From Buttiauxella warmboldiae (GTDB lineage: Bacteria > Pseudomonadota > Gammaproteobacteria > Enterobacterales > Enterobacteriaceae): DNA of 64,000 nucleotides. The notes below the pieces were generated by a model, which was not told the origin of the DNA, did no database searches, and was given only the letters and a program-made list of their open reading frames with translations. This document shows positions 1 through 8,971 of the stretch, in pieces. The position numbers were made by a program, and so were the translations under genes. Every line of letters begins with the position of its first letter. Within the stretch, counting starts at the first letter, position 1. The stretch covers positions 1 through 64,000 of the forward strand of contig NZ_RPOH01000021.1 of assembly GCF_003818135.1 (NCBI RefSeq), in the 5' to 3' direction.

Positions 1-1
1 A

Positions 2-313
2 AAAACGGAAAATTGCCGTCCGATAGAAGCTACCGTTAAAGCCTATCGTTTGTACCTTGAGCAATGTCCAACCGGGTCAGACGAAAAACCAGTCTTGGGT
101 TTAACACGCGCATGGACATTATTGCGGTTTATCGACTGTGGCATCATAAAGCATACCGAATGCTGTGTTTGTGGTGGTGGGTTTGTTGTCACCTCAGAAT
201 ATTCTAAAAATAAATTTACCTGTAGCCTGTGTAGTCCTCCTTCACGTGCGATAAAAATGTGTGAATTACCTGACGCATCTTTTGACGATTTTGCTAACAC
301 AGCGGTTGGCTGA
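2..313 (+). CDS. flhC: Flagellar master regulator subunit FlhC, 3' part
   Basis: The reading frame is open from the left edge and stops at 313, so only the C-terminal ~103 residues are present. FlhC pairs with FlhD (FlhD4C2) to activate class 2 flagellar promoters. The visible part has the family signature VLGLTRAWTLLRFID followed by two Cys-x2-Cys pairs (CCVC and CSLC) separated by about 17 residues, the known zinc site, and the CxxPPSRA motif after the second pair. The tail after that motif is short. flhD should lie to the left, outside the window. It is followed by motA, as in Escherichia coli, which suggests the usual flhDC-mot-che order. Confidence 0.93.
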   Translation, partial: KTENCRPIEATVKAYRLYLEQCPTGSDEKPVLGLTRAWTLLRFIDCGIIKHTECCVCGGGFVVTSEYSKNKFTCSLCSPPSRAIKMCELPDASFDDFANTAVG

Positions 314-389
314 GCATTCTATAAATCTTGCTTGAACCTAGTGTCGTTAATATGTGATACGGACTTTTTGTGTGCCAAATTTATCTTTA

Positions 390-416
390 TAAAAAACACT
401 AATCTGGTCTTGATAT
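390..416 (+). promoter_or_regulatory. Possible FliA (sigma-28) promoter for motA
   Basis: TAAA at 390-393, a 15-base spacer, then CTTGATAT at 409-416. Spacing and the GATA core fit the FliA pattern TAAA-N15-GCCGATAA, but the CC of the -10 element is missing, so this is weaker than the fliD, flgK and flgM sites. mot-che operons are class 3 in relatives, which is the main reason to list it. Confidence 0.4.
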
Positions 417-437
417 TGAATTATTTAAGGAGTACAG

Positions 438-1322
438 GTGCTGGTATTAATTGGTTATCTCGTGGTTTTTTCAACGGTGTTTGGCGGCTTCATGATTGCC
501 GGCGGGCAGCTAGGCGCACTGTATCAGCCTACTGAACTATTAATTATCGGTGGGGCCGGTTTAGGCGCTTTTATCGTGGGTAATAATGGGAAGTCTATTA
601 AAGCCACTGTGCGCGCATTACCGCATTTATTTCACGGTTCGCTCTACACCAAAGCTATTTATATGGATCTGATGGCAATGATGTTCCTGCTGCTAACCAA
701 GGCTCGAAAGGGCGGGATGATGCAGCTGGAGAGTGATATTGAAGATCCAAAAAGCAGTCCTATTTTTTCGACCTATCCCAGGTTGCTGGCTGATGCATCA
801 TTGATGAATTTTGTCATTGATTATCTGAGGCTTATGATTAGCGGCAGCATGAATACCTTTGAAATTGAAGCCCTGATGGATGAGGAGATAGAGACCTGCG
901 AACACGAGCATGAGGTCCCGGCGAGTAGCCTTAACTCCGTCGGTGATGCCTTCCCTGCTTTTGGAATTGTCGCAGCAGTTATGGGGGTCGTTAACGCCTT
1001 AGCATCTGCCGACCGTCCTGCAGCTGAAATGGGTGAGCTGATCGCCCATGCGTTGGTAGGCACTTTCTTAGGTATTCTACTTGCTTATGGTTTCTTTTTA
1101 CCCTTAGCAACCTTGCTTCGTCAAAAAAGCGCTGAACAAATCAAGATGCTTCAGTGTATTAAGATTACTTTGCTTTCCAGTATGAATGGTTATGCCCCCC
1201 AAATTGCCGTTGAGTTTGGTCGTAAAACCTTATTTTCCAGCGAAAGACCAACGTTTGTAGAGCTTGAAGATCATGTCCGTGAGGCTAAATCCTCTGCTAG
1301 TTCGGAAAGCGCTGCATCATGA
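438..1322 (+). CDS. motA: Flagellar stator protein MotA
   Basis: 294 aa, the normal size. MotA forms the ring around MotB in the inner-membrane stator that couples ion flow to rotor torque. Sequence seen: hydrophobic N-terminal segments (LVLIGYLVVFSTVFGGFMIAGG), the conserved cytoplasmic stretch ending NTFEIEALMDEEIE, and the two late membrane segments around PAFGIVAAVMGVV and GTFLGILLAYGFFLPLATLL, including the conserved prolines near the channel. It is close to E. coli MotA, a proton-type stator. The start is GTG at 438, chosen because AAGGAG at 427-432 sits just upstream and the N-terminus then matches the family. Its end overlaps the motB start by 4 bases, so translation is probably coupled. 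Confidence 0.96.
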   Translation: MLVLIGYLVVFSTVFGGFMIAGGQLGALYQPTELLIIGGAGLGAFIVGNNGKSIKATVRALPHLFHGSLYTKAIYMDLMAMMFLLLTKARKGGMMQLESDIEDPKSSPIFSTYPRLLADASLMNFVIDYLRLMISGSMNTFEIEALMDEEIETCEHEHEVPASSLNSVGDAFPAFGIVAAVMGVVNALASADRPAAEMGELIAHALVGTFLGILLAYGFFLPLATLLRQKSAEQIKMLQCIKITLLSSMNGYAPQIAVEFGRKTLFSSERPTFVELEDHVREAKSSASSESAAS

Positions 1323-2302
1323 GTAAGAGTTCAGATCAGATAATTATCGTTCGCAAGCGTAAAAAACATAAACACGCCCATCACGGGGGATCGTGGAAAA
1401 TCGCCTATGCGGATTTTATGACCGCCATGATGGCCTTTTTTCTTGTGATGTGGTTGCTATCAACATCATCGCCACTACAGCGAGAACAAATAGCAGATTA
1501 TTTCAAAATGCCGCTGAAAGTTGCTTTGTCTTCGGGCGATAAATCTAGCTTGAGCAGTAGCCTTATCCCTGGTGGCGGGGACGATTTAATGAAGCAGAGC
1601 GGTGAAGTTTTCAAACAAAAACTGGTTCAGCGCGATAAAAATAAGAGCGTCCACAATTTACAGCATGCGCATGAAATGGTGGATACGTTGATCCATAAAG
1701 ATCCGCGGCTCAGTAATTTTCAATCCAATCTTCGCCTTTCTTTAACCGAAGATGGGCTTCTGATCCAGATTGTGGATACCCAGGAGCGCCCGATGTTTAA
1801 AGTCGGCAGCAAAACTCCGGAACCCTATATGCATGGAATTCTACAGGCATTAGTACCGGCGCTTAATAATCTTCCTAACCATATAAATATTACCGGACAT
1901 ACGGATTCGTTGCCGTATGTCAATGGTGACGCAGGATATGGTAACTGGGAATTATCGTCAGACCGGGCCAACGCCTCACGACAAATGCTAGTCGCCTCTG
2001 GGTTAGACGATAATAAATTTCTGCGCGTGATTGGTACTGCCGACAAAATGTCTTTTGAAAATATTCAACCGAACGATCCGGTTAATCGGCGTATTAGCAT
2101 ACTTGTACTTAGCATGAAAAAAGAAAAGTCTATCCGGGATGAGGACACGGTCTTACAAAATATCTCAGATAGTCAGAGCAGCGAGAAAATTAAAGCTGAA
2201 CTGGAAAAGATGTCGGGTGGTAACGAAATCATCTCTGCGCCACCTGCTAATAATTTACATAATTCCTTACAGGGGAAAGGTGAGCAAGATGGACATCAGT
2301 GA
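1319..2302 (+). CDS. motB: Flagellar stator protein MotB
   Basis: 327 aa. MotB anchors the stator to peptidoglycan and carries the ion-binding residue. Seen: a basic N-terminus with a Lys/His/Arg-rich run, the single membrane segment YADFMTAMMAFFLVMWLL in which Asp32 is the proton-binding residue, the plug/linker with IPGGGDD, and a C-terminal OmpA-like domain (ITGHTDSLPY, NWELSSDRANASR, NRRISILVLS). The Asp32 context is that of proton-driven motors. It overlaps motA by 4 bases at the 5' end and cheA by 14 bases at the 3' end. Confidence 0.96.
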   Translation: MSKSSDQIIIVRKRKKHKHAHHGGSWKIAYADFMTAMMAFFLVMWLLSTSSPLQREQIADYFKMPLKVALSSGDKSSLSSSLIPGGGDDLMKQSGEVFKQKLVQRDKNKSVHNLQHAHEMVDTLIHKDPRLSNFQSNLRLSLTEDGLLIQIVDTQERPMFKVGSKTPEPYMHGILQALVPALNNLPNHINITGHTDSLPYVNGDAGYGNWELSSDRANASRQMLVASGLDDNKFLRVIGTADKMSFENIQPNDPVNRRISILVLSMKKEKSIRDEDTVLQNISDSQSSEKIKAELEKMSGGNEIISAPPANNLHNSLQGKGEQDGHQ

Positions 2303-4271
2303 TTTTTACCAAACATTCTTTGATGAAGCTGATGAGCTCCTGGCTGATATGGAAGGACACCTGCTGGAACTTGATTCCACATCACCCGATATTGAGATGC
2401 TGAACGCAATTTTCCGTGCGGCACACTCTATAAAAGGGGGGGCAGGAACCTTCGGTTTTACAATTCTGCAAGAAACCACCCATATTATGGAAAACTTATT
2501 GGATGACGCACGGCGTGGGCAGCTACAGCTGAATAGTGACATCGTAAATTTGTTTCTGGAGAGCAAAGATATTATGCAAGATCAGCTTAATGCGTATAAA
2601 TCCTCGCAGGAGCCGGACCAGGACAGTTTCCGCTACATTTGTGAAGCACTACGCCAGATAGCACAGCAAGATAAACAACCGAGCGCGCCGGCAGCACCCG
2701 TAGTGATTGAGCAGCCTGAAGCGCCTGAAGCAGGCGATCCTGCTAATGTGATGACGATTGCTCTTAGCGCCGTTTCAGATTCGGATAAGGCGGTCTTGCT
2801 GGAAGAGTTAGCTAATTTGGGTGATGTACTCGAGCAGAGCCAGCAGGCTGATTTATTGCAGGTTAAACTCCGCACGGCAGTACCGGCAGACGATATTCTG
2901 GCCGTATTGTGTTTTGTGCTGGAGCCGGAACAAGTCGTTATTACTCCAGACGTTGCTAAAACAGATGACGCGCCGGAAACGGCTCCGGCCGCTGAACAAG
3001 CTAAGCCTGAGTTAAAGGCAACTCCTCCGGTGAAACAAAAAGCTGCCCCGCGCGTGCAATCGGCGGAGTCAAGCAGCCTGAGGGTTGCGGTGGAGAAAGT
3101 TGATCAGATTATCAACCAGGTCGGTGAGCTTATTATCACTCAGGCGATGCTATCACAACTTTCGGCCGGGCTGGATCCGGCACAGCATGCATCATTGATC
3201 AGTAGTATCGGGCAGATGGAACGAAACGCACGCGACCTGCAGGAGTCGGTGATGTCTATCCGCATGATGCCAATGGAGTATGTTTTCAGCCGCTTCCCGC
3301 GTTTAGTACACGATCTGGGTAATAAGTTAAATAAAGATATTGAGCTAACGCTTAAAGGCGGTTCTGCCGAACTGGATAAGAGCCTGATCGAACGTATTAT
3401 CGATCCGTTAACGCATCTGGTACGTAATAGCCTCGATCATGGTATCGAATCAATAGAAACCCGTCTGGCCAAAGGGAAACCGGCTAAAGGTAATTTGACT
3501 CTCTCTGCTGAGCACCACGGCGGCAGTATTGTTATTGATGTTATTGATGACGGTGCAGGCTTAAACCGCGAGAAGATCCTCGCCCGCGCCCATTCCCAGG
3601 GCCTTGCCGTAAATGATAACTGGAGTGATAAAGAGATCTGGATGCTGATCTTTGCTGCAGGATTCTCTACTGCGGAAAAAATCACCGATGTTTCTGGACG
3701 CGGCGTTGGCATGGACGTGGTGCGTCGTAATATTCTGGCGATGGGTGGCCATGTAGAAATTTATTCTGAGCAGGATAAAGGCACCACCATCCGTATTATT
3801 CTGCCGCTGACCCTGGCAATCCTTGATGGAATGTCGGTACGAGTCGGGAAAGAAATTTATGTTTTACCTCTCGGTACGGTTATGGAGTCGTTAAAACCGT
3901 CGGAAGATGCGCTGTATCGTATGACCGGTGACGAACAGATGCTGTTAGTCCGGGGAGAATATCTACCCCTGGTGGAATTACAGCAGGTCTTTAGTATCGA
4001 GAGTGATGTTAAACAGGCCAGAGATGGTATTGCCGTTATCCTTGAAAGCGCCGGGTGTCGTTATGCATTATTAGTTGATCAGCTTATTGGTCAGCATCAG
4101 GTGGTGGTGAAAAACCTTGAGCTTAACTATAGAAAAATACCTGGTATTTCTGCAGCAACCATTTTAGGCGATGGCAGCGTTGCATTAATTTTGGACGTTG
4201 TGGCTCTGATTTCATTGAGCAAAAACAAAAAGCTTTCGTTAAATAATAATCAACCTTTACCGACCGTGTGA
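2289..4271 (+). CDS. cheA: Chemotaxis histidine kinase CheA
   Basis: 660 aa, similar to E. coli CheA. CheA autophosphorylates and passes phosphate to CheY and CheB. Domains in order: P1 Hpt with the phospho-His at residue 46 in AAHSIKGGAGTFGF; an acidic, Ala/Pro-rich P2 region with linkers; P3 dimerisation; P4 HATPase with N box VRNSLDHGIE, G1 DDGAGL and G2 SGRGVGMDVV; and a C-terminal CheW-like P5. A longer frame opens at 2139, but ATG 2289 gives the family N-terminus MDISDFYQTFFDEADELL and has AAAGGTGAG just upstream. It overlaps the end of motB. No CheY, CheB or receptor partner is encoded in the window. Confidence 0.96.
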   Translation: MDISDFYQTFFDEADELLADMEGHLLELDSTSPDIEMLNAIFRAAHSIKGGAGTFGFTILQETTHIMENLLDDARRGQLQLNSDIVNLFLESKDIMQDQLNAYKSSQEPDQDSFRYICEALRQIAQQDKQPSAPAAPVVIEQPEAPEAGDPANVMTIALSAVSDSDKAVLLEELANLGDVLEQSQQADLLQVKLRTAVPADDILAVLCFVLEPEQVVITPDVAKTDDAPETAPAAEQAKPELKATPPVKQKAAPRVQSAESSSLRVAVEKVDQIINQVGELIITQAMLSQLSAGLDPAQHASLISSIGQMERNARDLQESVMSIRMMPMEYVFSRFPRLVHDLGNKLNKDIELTLKGGSAELDKSLIERIIDPLTHLVRNSLDHGIESIETRLAKGKPAKGNLTLSAEHHGGSIVIDVIDDGAGLNREKILARAHSQGLAVNDNWSDKEIWMLIFAAGFSTAEKITDVSGRGVGMDVVRRNILAMGGHVEIYSEQDKGTTIRIILPLTLAILDGMSVRVGKEIYVLPLGTVMESLKPSEDALYRMTGDEQMLLVRGEYLPLVELQQVFSIESDVKQARDGIAVILESAGCRYALLVDQLIGQHQVVVKNLELNYRKIPGISAATILGDGSVALILDVVALISLSKNKKLSLNNNQPLPTV

Positions 4272-4280
4272 GGCAATCAA

Positions 4281-4787
4281 ATGCATTTTTCGGGCACAGA
4301 AAAAAAGAATGGTGAATCTAATGGCGATCAAGAATATTTGGTCTTCACATTGGGTAATGAAGAGTATGGAATTGACATTCTTAAAGTTCAGGAGATCCGT
4401 GGTTACGATCGTGTAACGCGTATAGCTAATTCACCGGAGTTTATTTCAGGAGTCACTAATCTTCGTGGGATAATTGTACCGATTATTGATCTACGGATTA
4501 AGTTTCAACTGGATTCAGCGGATATTAATGATAATACAGTCACGATTGTTTTAAATCTCTGCGATCGTATCGTGGGCATTGTGGTCGATGGTGTTTCCGA
4601 TGTGATGGCATTGCGGGCCGATCAGATTAAACCCGCGCCAGATTTTACTGCCACATTATCCACTAAGTATTTGCTTGGCTTAGGTGCGCTCGATAACCGC
4701 ATGTTGATCCTCGTTGATATTGAAAAACTGCTTAACAGCGATGAAATGGAAATTGTTGAGAGAGTGGCTGAAACTGCCAGTTTGTAA
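4281..4787 (+). CDS. cheW: Chemotaxis coupling protein CheW
   Basis: 168 aa, full length. CheW links chemoreceptors to CheA. The CheW core is clear: [25 protein letters not shown], then [20 protein letters not shown] and [17 protein letters not shown] lies 8 bases before ATG 4281. It is 9 bases after cheA. In E. coli the next genes would be tar, tap and cheRBYZ, but here no chemotaxis gene follows and the adjacent genes are on the other strand. Confidence 0.96.
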   Translation: MHFSGTEKKNGESNGDQEYLVFTLGNEEYGIDILKVQEIRGYDRVTRIANSPEFISGVTNLRGIIVPIIDLRIKFQLDSADINDNTVTIVLNLCDRIVGIVVDGVSDVMALRADQIKPAPDFTATLSTKYLLGLGALDNRMLILVDIEKLLNSDEMEIVERVAETASL

Positions 4788-5138
4788 TTAATCTGATGTA
4801 TTAGTCGTGGCTTAAATTCATATCCTTCCTTAAAAGATTGAGGGTTGCCCTATTTTAATAGGGGGCTGAGACCTTATATAAAATACAAGGTAACTCTCAT
4901 GTTCCATAGAGAAGATCCTGGCGGCTGGTTTAAAAGTCTTTCAACCAGCCGACATCCCGCCGTTCTTAGCTTGATTCTGGAGTATCCGGGCTATCCGCAC
5001 GGTTTATTTTGGAGGGAGTTTTTAACTTTTGCTGAAGCTGGACACGGATAGCCCTGGCCGCTATCCGCTGCGGGCGACCTGCCAATAATCGGCTATCCGA
5101 AGATTTGAGGCTCGGTGAGAGTTAAATGCAAACATCCA
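4788..5138. other. Gene-free region with repeated GCTATCCG words and hairpins
   Basis: No credible gene in 351 bases. Seen: a stem CCCTATT/AATAGGG at 4848-4863; a stem GGCTGGTT/AACCAGCC at 4923-4950; and four copies of the word GCTATCCG or its complement at 4990-4997, 5045-5052, 5060-5067 and 5092-5099, two of which form a hairpin (CGGATAGC at 5045-5052 with GCTATCCG at 5060-5067). It separates the convergent cheW and ycgR genes and may end transcription or hold a small palindromic repeat unit. Confidence 0.5.
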
Positions 5139-5888
5139 TTAACGCACTCGATTATATTTTTCCCGGGCGGTTCTCTCGAGGGCAAAAATGATAAGCTGAA
5201 GTTGACGTTCCTGGGAAGGCGTCACCCCCAGGAAACGGAAACCCAGGCGTGGTACTGCGACAGTTTCATTTTTTCTGTTAATAATTTTTCGTTCGGAAAT
5301 CGTGACCAGCTGCATATTGAGACAGAGTTTGCCGAAGCTTGCAAAATCCAGCTCCACTTGTTCAAAGCATTGCCCTTCCTGTAGCGCTGTGGGCAGCTCT
5401 TTGTCCAGCAATGCGCCGACTCCTCCGAGTGATATATCGCGTAAAGGGAATATAAAGGGTATGCCGTCATCAAACTTAGTGCTGCCATGAAAAGTTGCCT
5501 GCAAGGGGGCTTCAATGCGGAAATATTCGCGACGTTGTATAAAACGTAATGATGATGGCAGTGATGAACTAAATGCAGGGAGATTAAGGTAATGAGTTAC
5601 CTGTAATTGAGGTAAGCTAAACTCGATTTTGGCTCCATGATTTTCAGCAGAGATTTTAATTTTGGACGCATGCTGGAGAGCTTCGTTATCTGCTGCATGG
5701 CTACTAAAATCAATAATCAGGCTACCATCGGTTACCTTGAGGATTTTGCTAATACACTGCTTGCCGGGCCAGCTAATACTTATTGGCGCATCTCTTTTTT
5801 GTAGTTCACGTAATACGTTAATAATTTCTAATGGGTTATCTTTCAGAAATTGATCATTGTTAATACTCACTTTCGTAAATCCTTGCAA
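5139..5888 (-). CDS. ycgR: Flagellar brake protein YcgR (PilZ, c-di-GMP binding)
   Basis: 249 aa, family length. YcgR binds cyclic di-GMP and acts on the motor to slow and bias rotation. There is an N-terminal YcgR domain (about 1-110) and a C-terminal PilZ domain with the RxxxR ligand motif at R120-E-Y-F-R124 and the D/NxSxxG motif at DISLGG starting at D151. Both c-di-GMP binding motifs are intact. A FliA-like promoter lies just upstream at 5916-5942, in keeping with late flagellar expression in relatives. It lies beyond the fliDST operon and convergent with cheW. Confidence 0.93.
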   Translation of the reverse strand: MQGFTKVSINNDQFLKDNPLEIINVLRELQKRDAPISISWPGKQCISKILKVTDGSLIIDFSSHAADNEALQHASKIKISAENHGAKIEFSLPQLQVTHYLNLPAFSSSLPSSLRFIQRREYFRIEAPLQATFHGSTKFDDGIPFIFPLRDISLGGVGALLDKELPTALQEGQCFEQVELDFASFGKLCLNMQLVTISERKIINRKNETVAVPRLGFRFLGVTPSQERQLQLIIFALERTAREKYNRVR

Positions 5889-6208
5889 TGCTCATGTGGT
5901 TATTGTTTTGCATACGTTATCTACATGCAACTGAATTGTAAATATATGCACCAGGGCGATTGTTAGCTAATTATAAATGTCAATAATACTTATTATGTAT
6001 GAGTGTTAGTATCTAATCCGGTTTCCAGACGATTTTTCGTGGAGCGGAAGTGTCAGGCATAACCACTAATTTTTGCAATGATGATAGTTATGCCGTGATA
6101 AACGAATGCTAATGCACGCTGATTACTTTTTTTGATAGTTAAAATTATATGGCCTGGCTTGCCATTTTTAATCCGGCATTTTTATTTAGCTCAATCAAAC
6201 CAATGGAG
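5889..6208. other. Intergenic region between fliT and ycgR
   Basis: 320 bases, AT-rich, no gene seen on either strand. It holds the proposed ycgR promoter near 5930. No strong terminator was recognised after fliT. Confidence 0.5.
5916..5942 (-). promoter_or_regulatory. Possible FliA promoter for ycgR
   Basis: On the minus strand TTTA (942-939 of the 5-kb block, i.e. 5942-5939), 15 bases, then TAGATAAC (5923-5916). The spacing and GATAA agree with the FliA pattern, but the two C residues before GATA are replaced. It ends 28 bases before the ycgR start. Confidence 0.5.
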
Positions 6209-6547
6209 TTAATGAAAGGCATTGATCGAACCTAAAGAATAAACCGCATTACACTTTTTGCTGCGGTTCAAGGTTGACATTTCTGTTTTTAAGTCGGCAA
6301 GACGGTTTTTTATCTTTTGTTCAATTTTAGTTTCATTTTCAATCAGGTTATTAAACATGATTCTAAAATCAGAATGTTCATCTGCCTGCACGCTTGAATC
6401 ATGAGTGCTGATAACCTCGTGCAGTTTAATGACATAGATCTCAGCAAGCGCAATGAATTCTTTCCATTTTCCCTGTTGAGCCATTTCGAGCAGGTTGAAA
6501 TTTAACTGATACATTTCATTATAGACTTCTGATACGGCATTAGCCAT
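6209..6547 (-). CDS. fliT: Flagellar export chaperone FliT
   Basis: 112 aa, slightly shorter than E. coli FliT (about 121). FliT is the chaperone for the cap protein FliD and, when free, inhibits FlhDC. The protein is small and helical, with an acidic and hydrophobic pattern (VYNEMYQLNFNLLEMAQQGKWKEFIALAEIYVIKLHEVI) typical of FliT. Family members diverge a lot, so position is the stronger evidence: it follows fliD and fliS and overlaps the fliS stop by 8 bases. The C-terminal end is unusual in being rich in Asn, Ser and His. Confidence 0.82.
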   Translation of the reverse strand: MANAVSEVYNEMYQLNFNLLEMAQQGKWKEFIALAEIYVIKLHEVISTHDSSVQADEHSDFRIMFNNLIENETKIEQKIKNRLADLKTEMSTLNRSKKCNAVYSLGSINAFH

Positions 6548-6947
6548 TATTCACCAACCTTTTCTTTGGCTCAATTTCCTTCCAGGTAATGGAAAGGTTT
6601 GTCAATATTTCACTGACGCTATTTAACTGCTCAGGAGAATTTTTACGGTTTGCCTCCAGCAGCGTTCGTGACATATATTCGTATAATCTGTCGAGATCGC
6701 CTGCAATATGCTGTCCTTTCTCATGATCCAGGCTCGTGCGTAAGCCGTTATCAATAATATTGATAGCTTTCGAGATCATCTCTCCGCGCTTAGCGATATT
6801 CCCCATTTCAAAATAAATTTTCGCCCGTAGTACCGCGTTATTGGCTCCATCATATAGCATGGAAATTAATTCATGGGGTGAGGCGCCCGCTAGTTGGCTT
6901 TCCAGATCAACCTGAGCGTAAGCTTTACTTACCGATTTAGAATACAT
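6540..6947 (-). CDS. fliS: Flagellin export chaperone FliS
   Basis: 135 aa, family size. FliS binds the C-terminus of flagellin and prevents its polymerisation in the cytoplasm. The N-terminus YSKSVSKAYAQVDLESQLAGASPHELI is the typical FliS start with the A-SPHELI-MLYDGA helix region. It is 65 bases downstream of fliD and overlaps fliT. Its client flagellin is not in the window, which implies that fliC lies elsewhere in the genome. Confidence 0.93.
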   Translation of the reverse strand: MYSKSVSKAYAQVDLESQLAGASPHELISMLYDGANNAVLRAKIYFEMGNIAKRGEMISKAINIIDNGLRTSLDHEKGQHIAGDLDRLYEYMSRTLLEANRKNSPEQLNSVSEILTNLSITWKEIEPKKRLVNNG

Positions 6948-7012
6948 GCCGCTCCCGGATAAATAAGCAGGAAAAAACCTTCTCCTGCTGGGTCATAAAT
7001 GAATGGTGATGA

Positions 7013-8470
7013 TTACAGTTTCGCTAACATGCCGGTCATCTGGCTGCTCAGGCTGTTCATTTTGGACATGGTGTTGTCCAGCGCTTCGAACTGCACCCGA
7101 TAACGCTCAACCTGTGCATCGATCAGCTTTTGCGTTTTATCCAGCTGGGTTTGCATAATTTTAACCTGCTCATCCAGGCCATCCGTGGATGATTTAATGA
7201 TCCCAGTGGTTTTAGTCGCAGAATCCCCGACATACTTGGTCACAATCTTATCCAGGGTTGTTGCCAGCCCTTCCTGAGCGCCATGCCCCTTAAATAAATT
7301 GGCGATAGCATCCGGGTTATCCGCAATGGCCGAATCAAGCTCAGTATCATTTAGCTTCATTTGCCCGGTGGCAGCATCAATCTTAATACCCAGATCGGCC
7401 AGAGCGTTAATATCTGCATTGTCTTCGCCATAAATACCATTCACCGCAGAACGTATTTCACCCACCAGTCCACGAAGGGTAGAGTCCCCCATCAGCGCAC
7501 CATTCTGACTGTTTTTTGATGCGACATCTTCCTCAGCTAATCCGGAAGTATCATTCCTGACGTATTTACTGGCAGAGGCGGTCACGGTAAGCAATGAGTT
7601 ATATTTTTGAACGAAATCCTTAACGCTGCTTTTAATCGCGGTATTGTCATGGGTCAGCGTCAGCTGCTCAGGCGCCGTAGTTTCTGATTTATCTTTCAGA
7701 TCCAGGGTGACGTCCGCGATGATGTCCGTAATGTTGTTGGTTGAACGGATATAATTAATGCCGTCAATAGTTAACCTGGCATCCTGGGCCTCAGAAACCT
7801 GGGTCATGCCATCTGCGTTACTGCCGGAGCTGGTATTGCTCTTTCCGCCGTGTGTGGTGTTGAGCATCGTGGCAAGCTGTGTATCGCCTGAAACCTCGAC
7901 CTTCATTTCACCATCTTTACCCGTTTCTTTAGAGTTCAGCAGTAATTGATAGCCCTGTTCGACACGTACAACCGATGCGCTGCATTCGCCATCCTGTTTA
8001 TTAATGGCTTTAGCAATCTGGTCGAGGGAAGTTTCGTCATCCTTCAATTCAACTTTGGTCTGCTTCCCGCTGCCGTTTGTGATAGTGATGGTACGAGTGC
8101 TTCCATTTTGCACGCCCAGCTGATCTGTCGATTTGGCCACCACGCTGCTGCTGAGCTTATGGCTCACCGCCAGCTGCTCAACATGCACGGCATGGGTATC
8201 CGCAAAGGCCCCCGTTCCTGCTTTGGCGGTAAATGCTTTATTGGTACTCACTGACAGGGCGTTAAAGGCATCCTTAGAGAGGCTTTTGACACCGCCCTGA
8301 AACGCCGACATCGCACTCGATATTTGTCCCCAGGCAGAAATCTTCGATTTGTAGCCGTTCTGCATAAGACTGTAAGGCCTCAAGCGCAGTTGCTCCGAAG
8401 ACTGGAGCTTTTCAAGCATTCCTGCCGTATCCATTTGGGAGCCGATACCCAATGATGAGATAGAAGCCAT
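7013..8470 (-). CDS. fliD: Flagellar filament cap protein FliD
   Basis: 485 aa. FliD forms the pentameric cap that folds flagellin at the filament tip. It starts ASISSLGIGSQMDTAGMLEKLQSSE, the conserved N-terminal FliD_N region, and ends with a coiled-coil region (QVKIMQTQLDKTQKLIDAQVERYRVQFEALDNTMSKMNSLSSQMTGML split here by helices) characteristic of FliD_C. The middle, surface-exposed part is Ser/Thr/Asn-rich, as expected. GGAG lies before ATG 8470, and a strong FliA promoter is at 8519-8545. Confidence 0.95.
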   Translation of the reverse strand: MASISSLGIGSQMDTAGMLEKLQSSEQLRLRPYSLMQNGYKSKISAWGQISSAMSAFQGGVKSLSKDAFNALSVSTNKAFTAKAGTGAFADTHAVHVEQLAVSHKLSSSVVAKSTDQLGVQNGSTRTITITNGSGKQTKVELKDDETSLDQIAKAINKQDGECSASVVRVEQGYQLLLNSKETGKDGEMKVEVSGDTQLATMLNTTHGGKSNTSSGSNADGMTQVSEAQDARLTIDGINYIRSTNNITDIIADVTLDLKDKSETTAPEQLTLTHDNTAIKSSVKDFVQKYNSLLTVTASASKYVRNDTSGLAEEDVASKNSQNGALMGDSTLRGLVGEIRSAVNGIYGEDNADINALADLGIKIDAATGQMKLNDTELDSAIADNPDAIANLFKGHGAQEGLATTLDKIVTKYVGDSATKTTGIIKSSTDGLDEQVKIMQTQLDKTQKLIDAQVERYRVQFEALDNTMSKMNSLSSQMTGMLAKL

Positions 8471-8518
8471 TAAACTCTCCTTTGAAGATATATTATTTTA
8501 AGTGCACTTCATTATTAG

Positions 8519-8545
8519 ATATCGGTTGGCGATTTTTAAAGTTTA
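8519..8545 (-). promoter_or_regulatory. FliA (sigma-28) promoter of fliD-fliS-fliT
   Basis: Minus strand: TAAA (8545-8542), 15-base spacer, ACCGATAT (8526-8519). This matches TAAA-N15-GCCGATAA closely and has the same -10 element as the flgM promoter. It ends about 48 bases before the fliD start. Confidence 0.8.
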
Positions 8546-8625
8546 ATTTTTTTATCATTCAGGCGGCAACTTGAATCGGCATTAAAAGCACTTTTATCTT
8601 CTTCTCTCTACATCGAATTAACGGG

Positions 8626-8931
8626 TTATGGATTTTCAAGGAATATTTTTGTGCTAATGACGCAATAAGCGCACATTAATAACGGCATTTCACCCGGTTC
8701 CGGGTAATGTAAAATATTCCGTAAATGCAACATTTTACTGCGATGTTTAACATCTGTGTCTGGGTTACAGTGATAAATAAACACCGCCGGGTTCTTTAGC
8801 CACACGGCCATGATTGCATCATTAAATGCGGCTGCTGATGCCATCGGTGAAATACTTTTTCGGTGCCTATCCGCTGATGATGATTTCCTGCCAGCGTTAT
8901 CCTGGGAATACTGAAAATCATCATCAAGCAC
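8626..8931 (-). CDS. Unrecognised small ORF between fliD and flgL
   Basis: 101 codons from GTG 8931. The frame is open further upstream into the flgL end. I do not recognise the protein. It has an acidic start (LDDDF), a basic patch (RKSSSADRHRKS) and a stretch with IMAVWLKNPAVFIYHCNPD. No ribosome binding site is evident. It could be a remnant of a regulatory gene or a chance frame. It lies in the only sizeable gap inside this flagellar block and in the same direction as the neighbours. Listed with low confidence. Confidence 0.25.
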   Translation of the reverse strand: MLDDDFQYSQDNAGRKSSSADRHRKSISPMASAAAFNDAIMAVWLKNPAVFIYHCNPDTDVKHRSKMLHLRNILHYPEPGEMPLLMCAYCVISTKIFLENP

Positions 8932-8971
8932 AGCAAAATACGCTCTGGGTAAAAATGCACCACCGCTTGGC

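Noticed and set aside
2139..2288. N-terminal extension of cheA
   Set aside because: Overlaps motB coding sequence; the family start and ribosome binding site are at 2289.
4838..4910. CTGAGA within a hairpin-rich leader, like a TPP riboswitch
   Set aside because: The other conserved TPP blocks are absent and no thiamine gene follows.
4845..5051. 68-codon plus-strand frame after cheW
   Set aside because: No family pattern, no ribosome binding site, and it runs through hairpins and repeated words.
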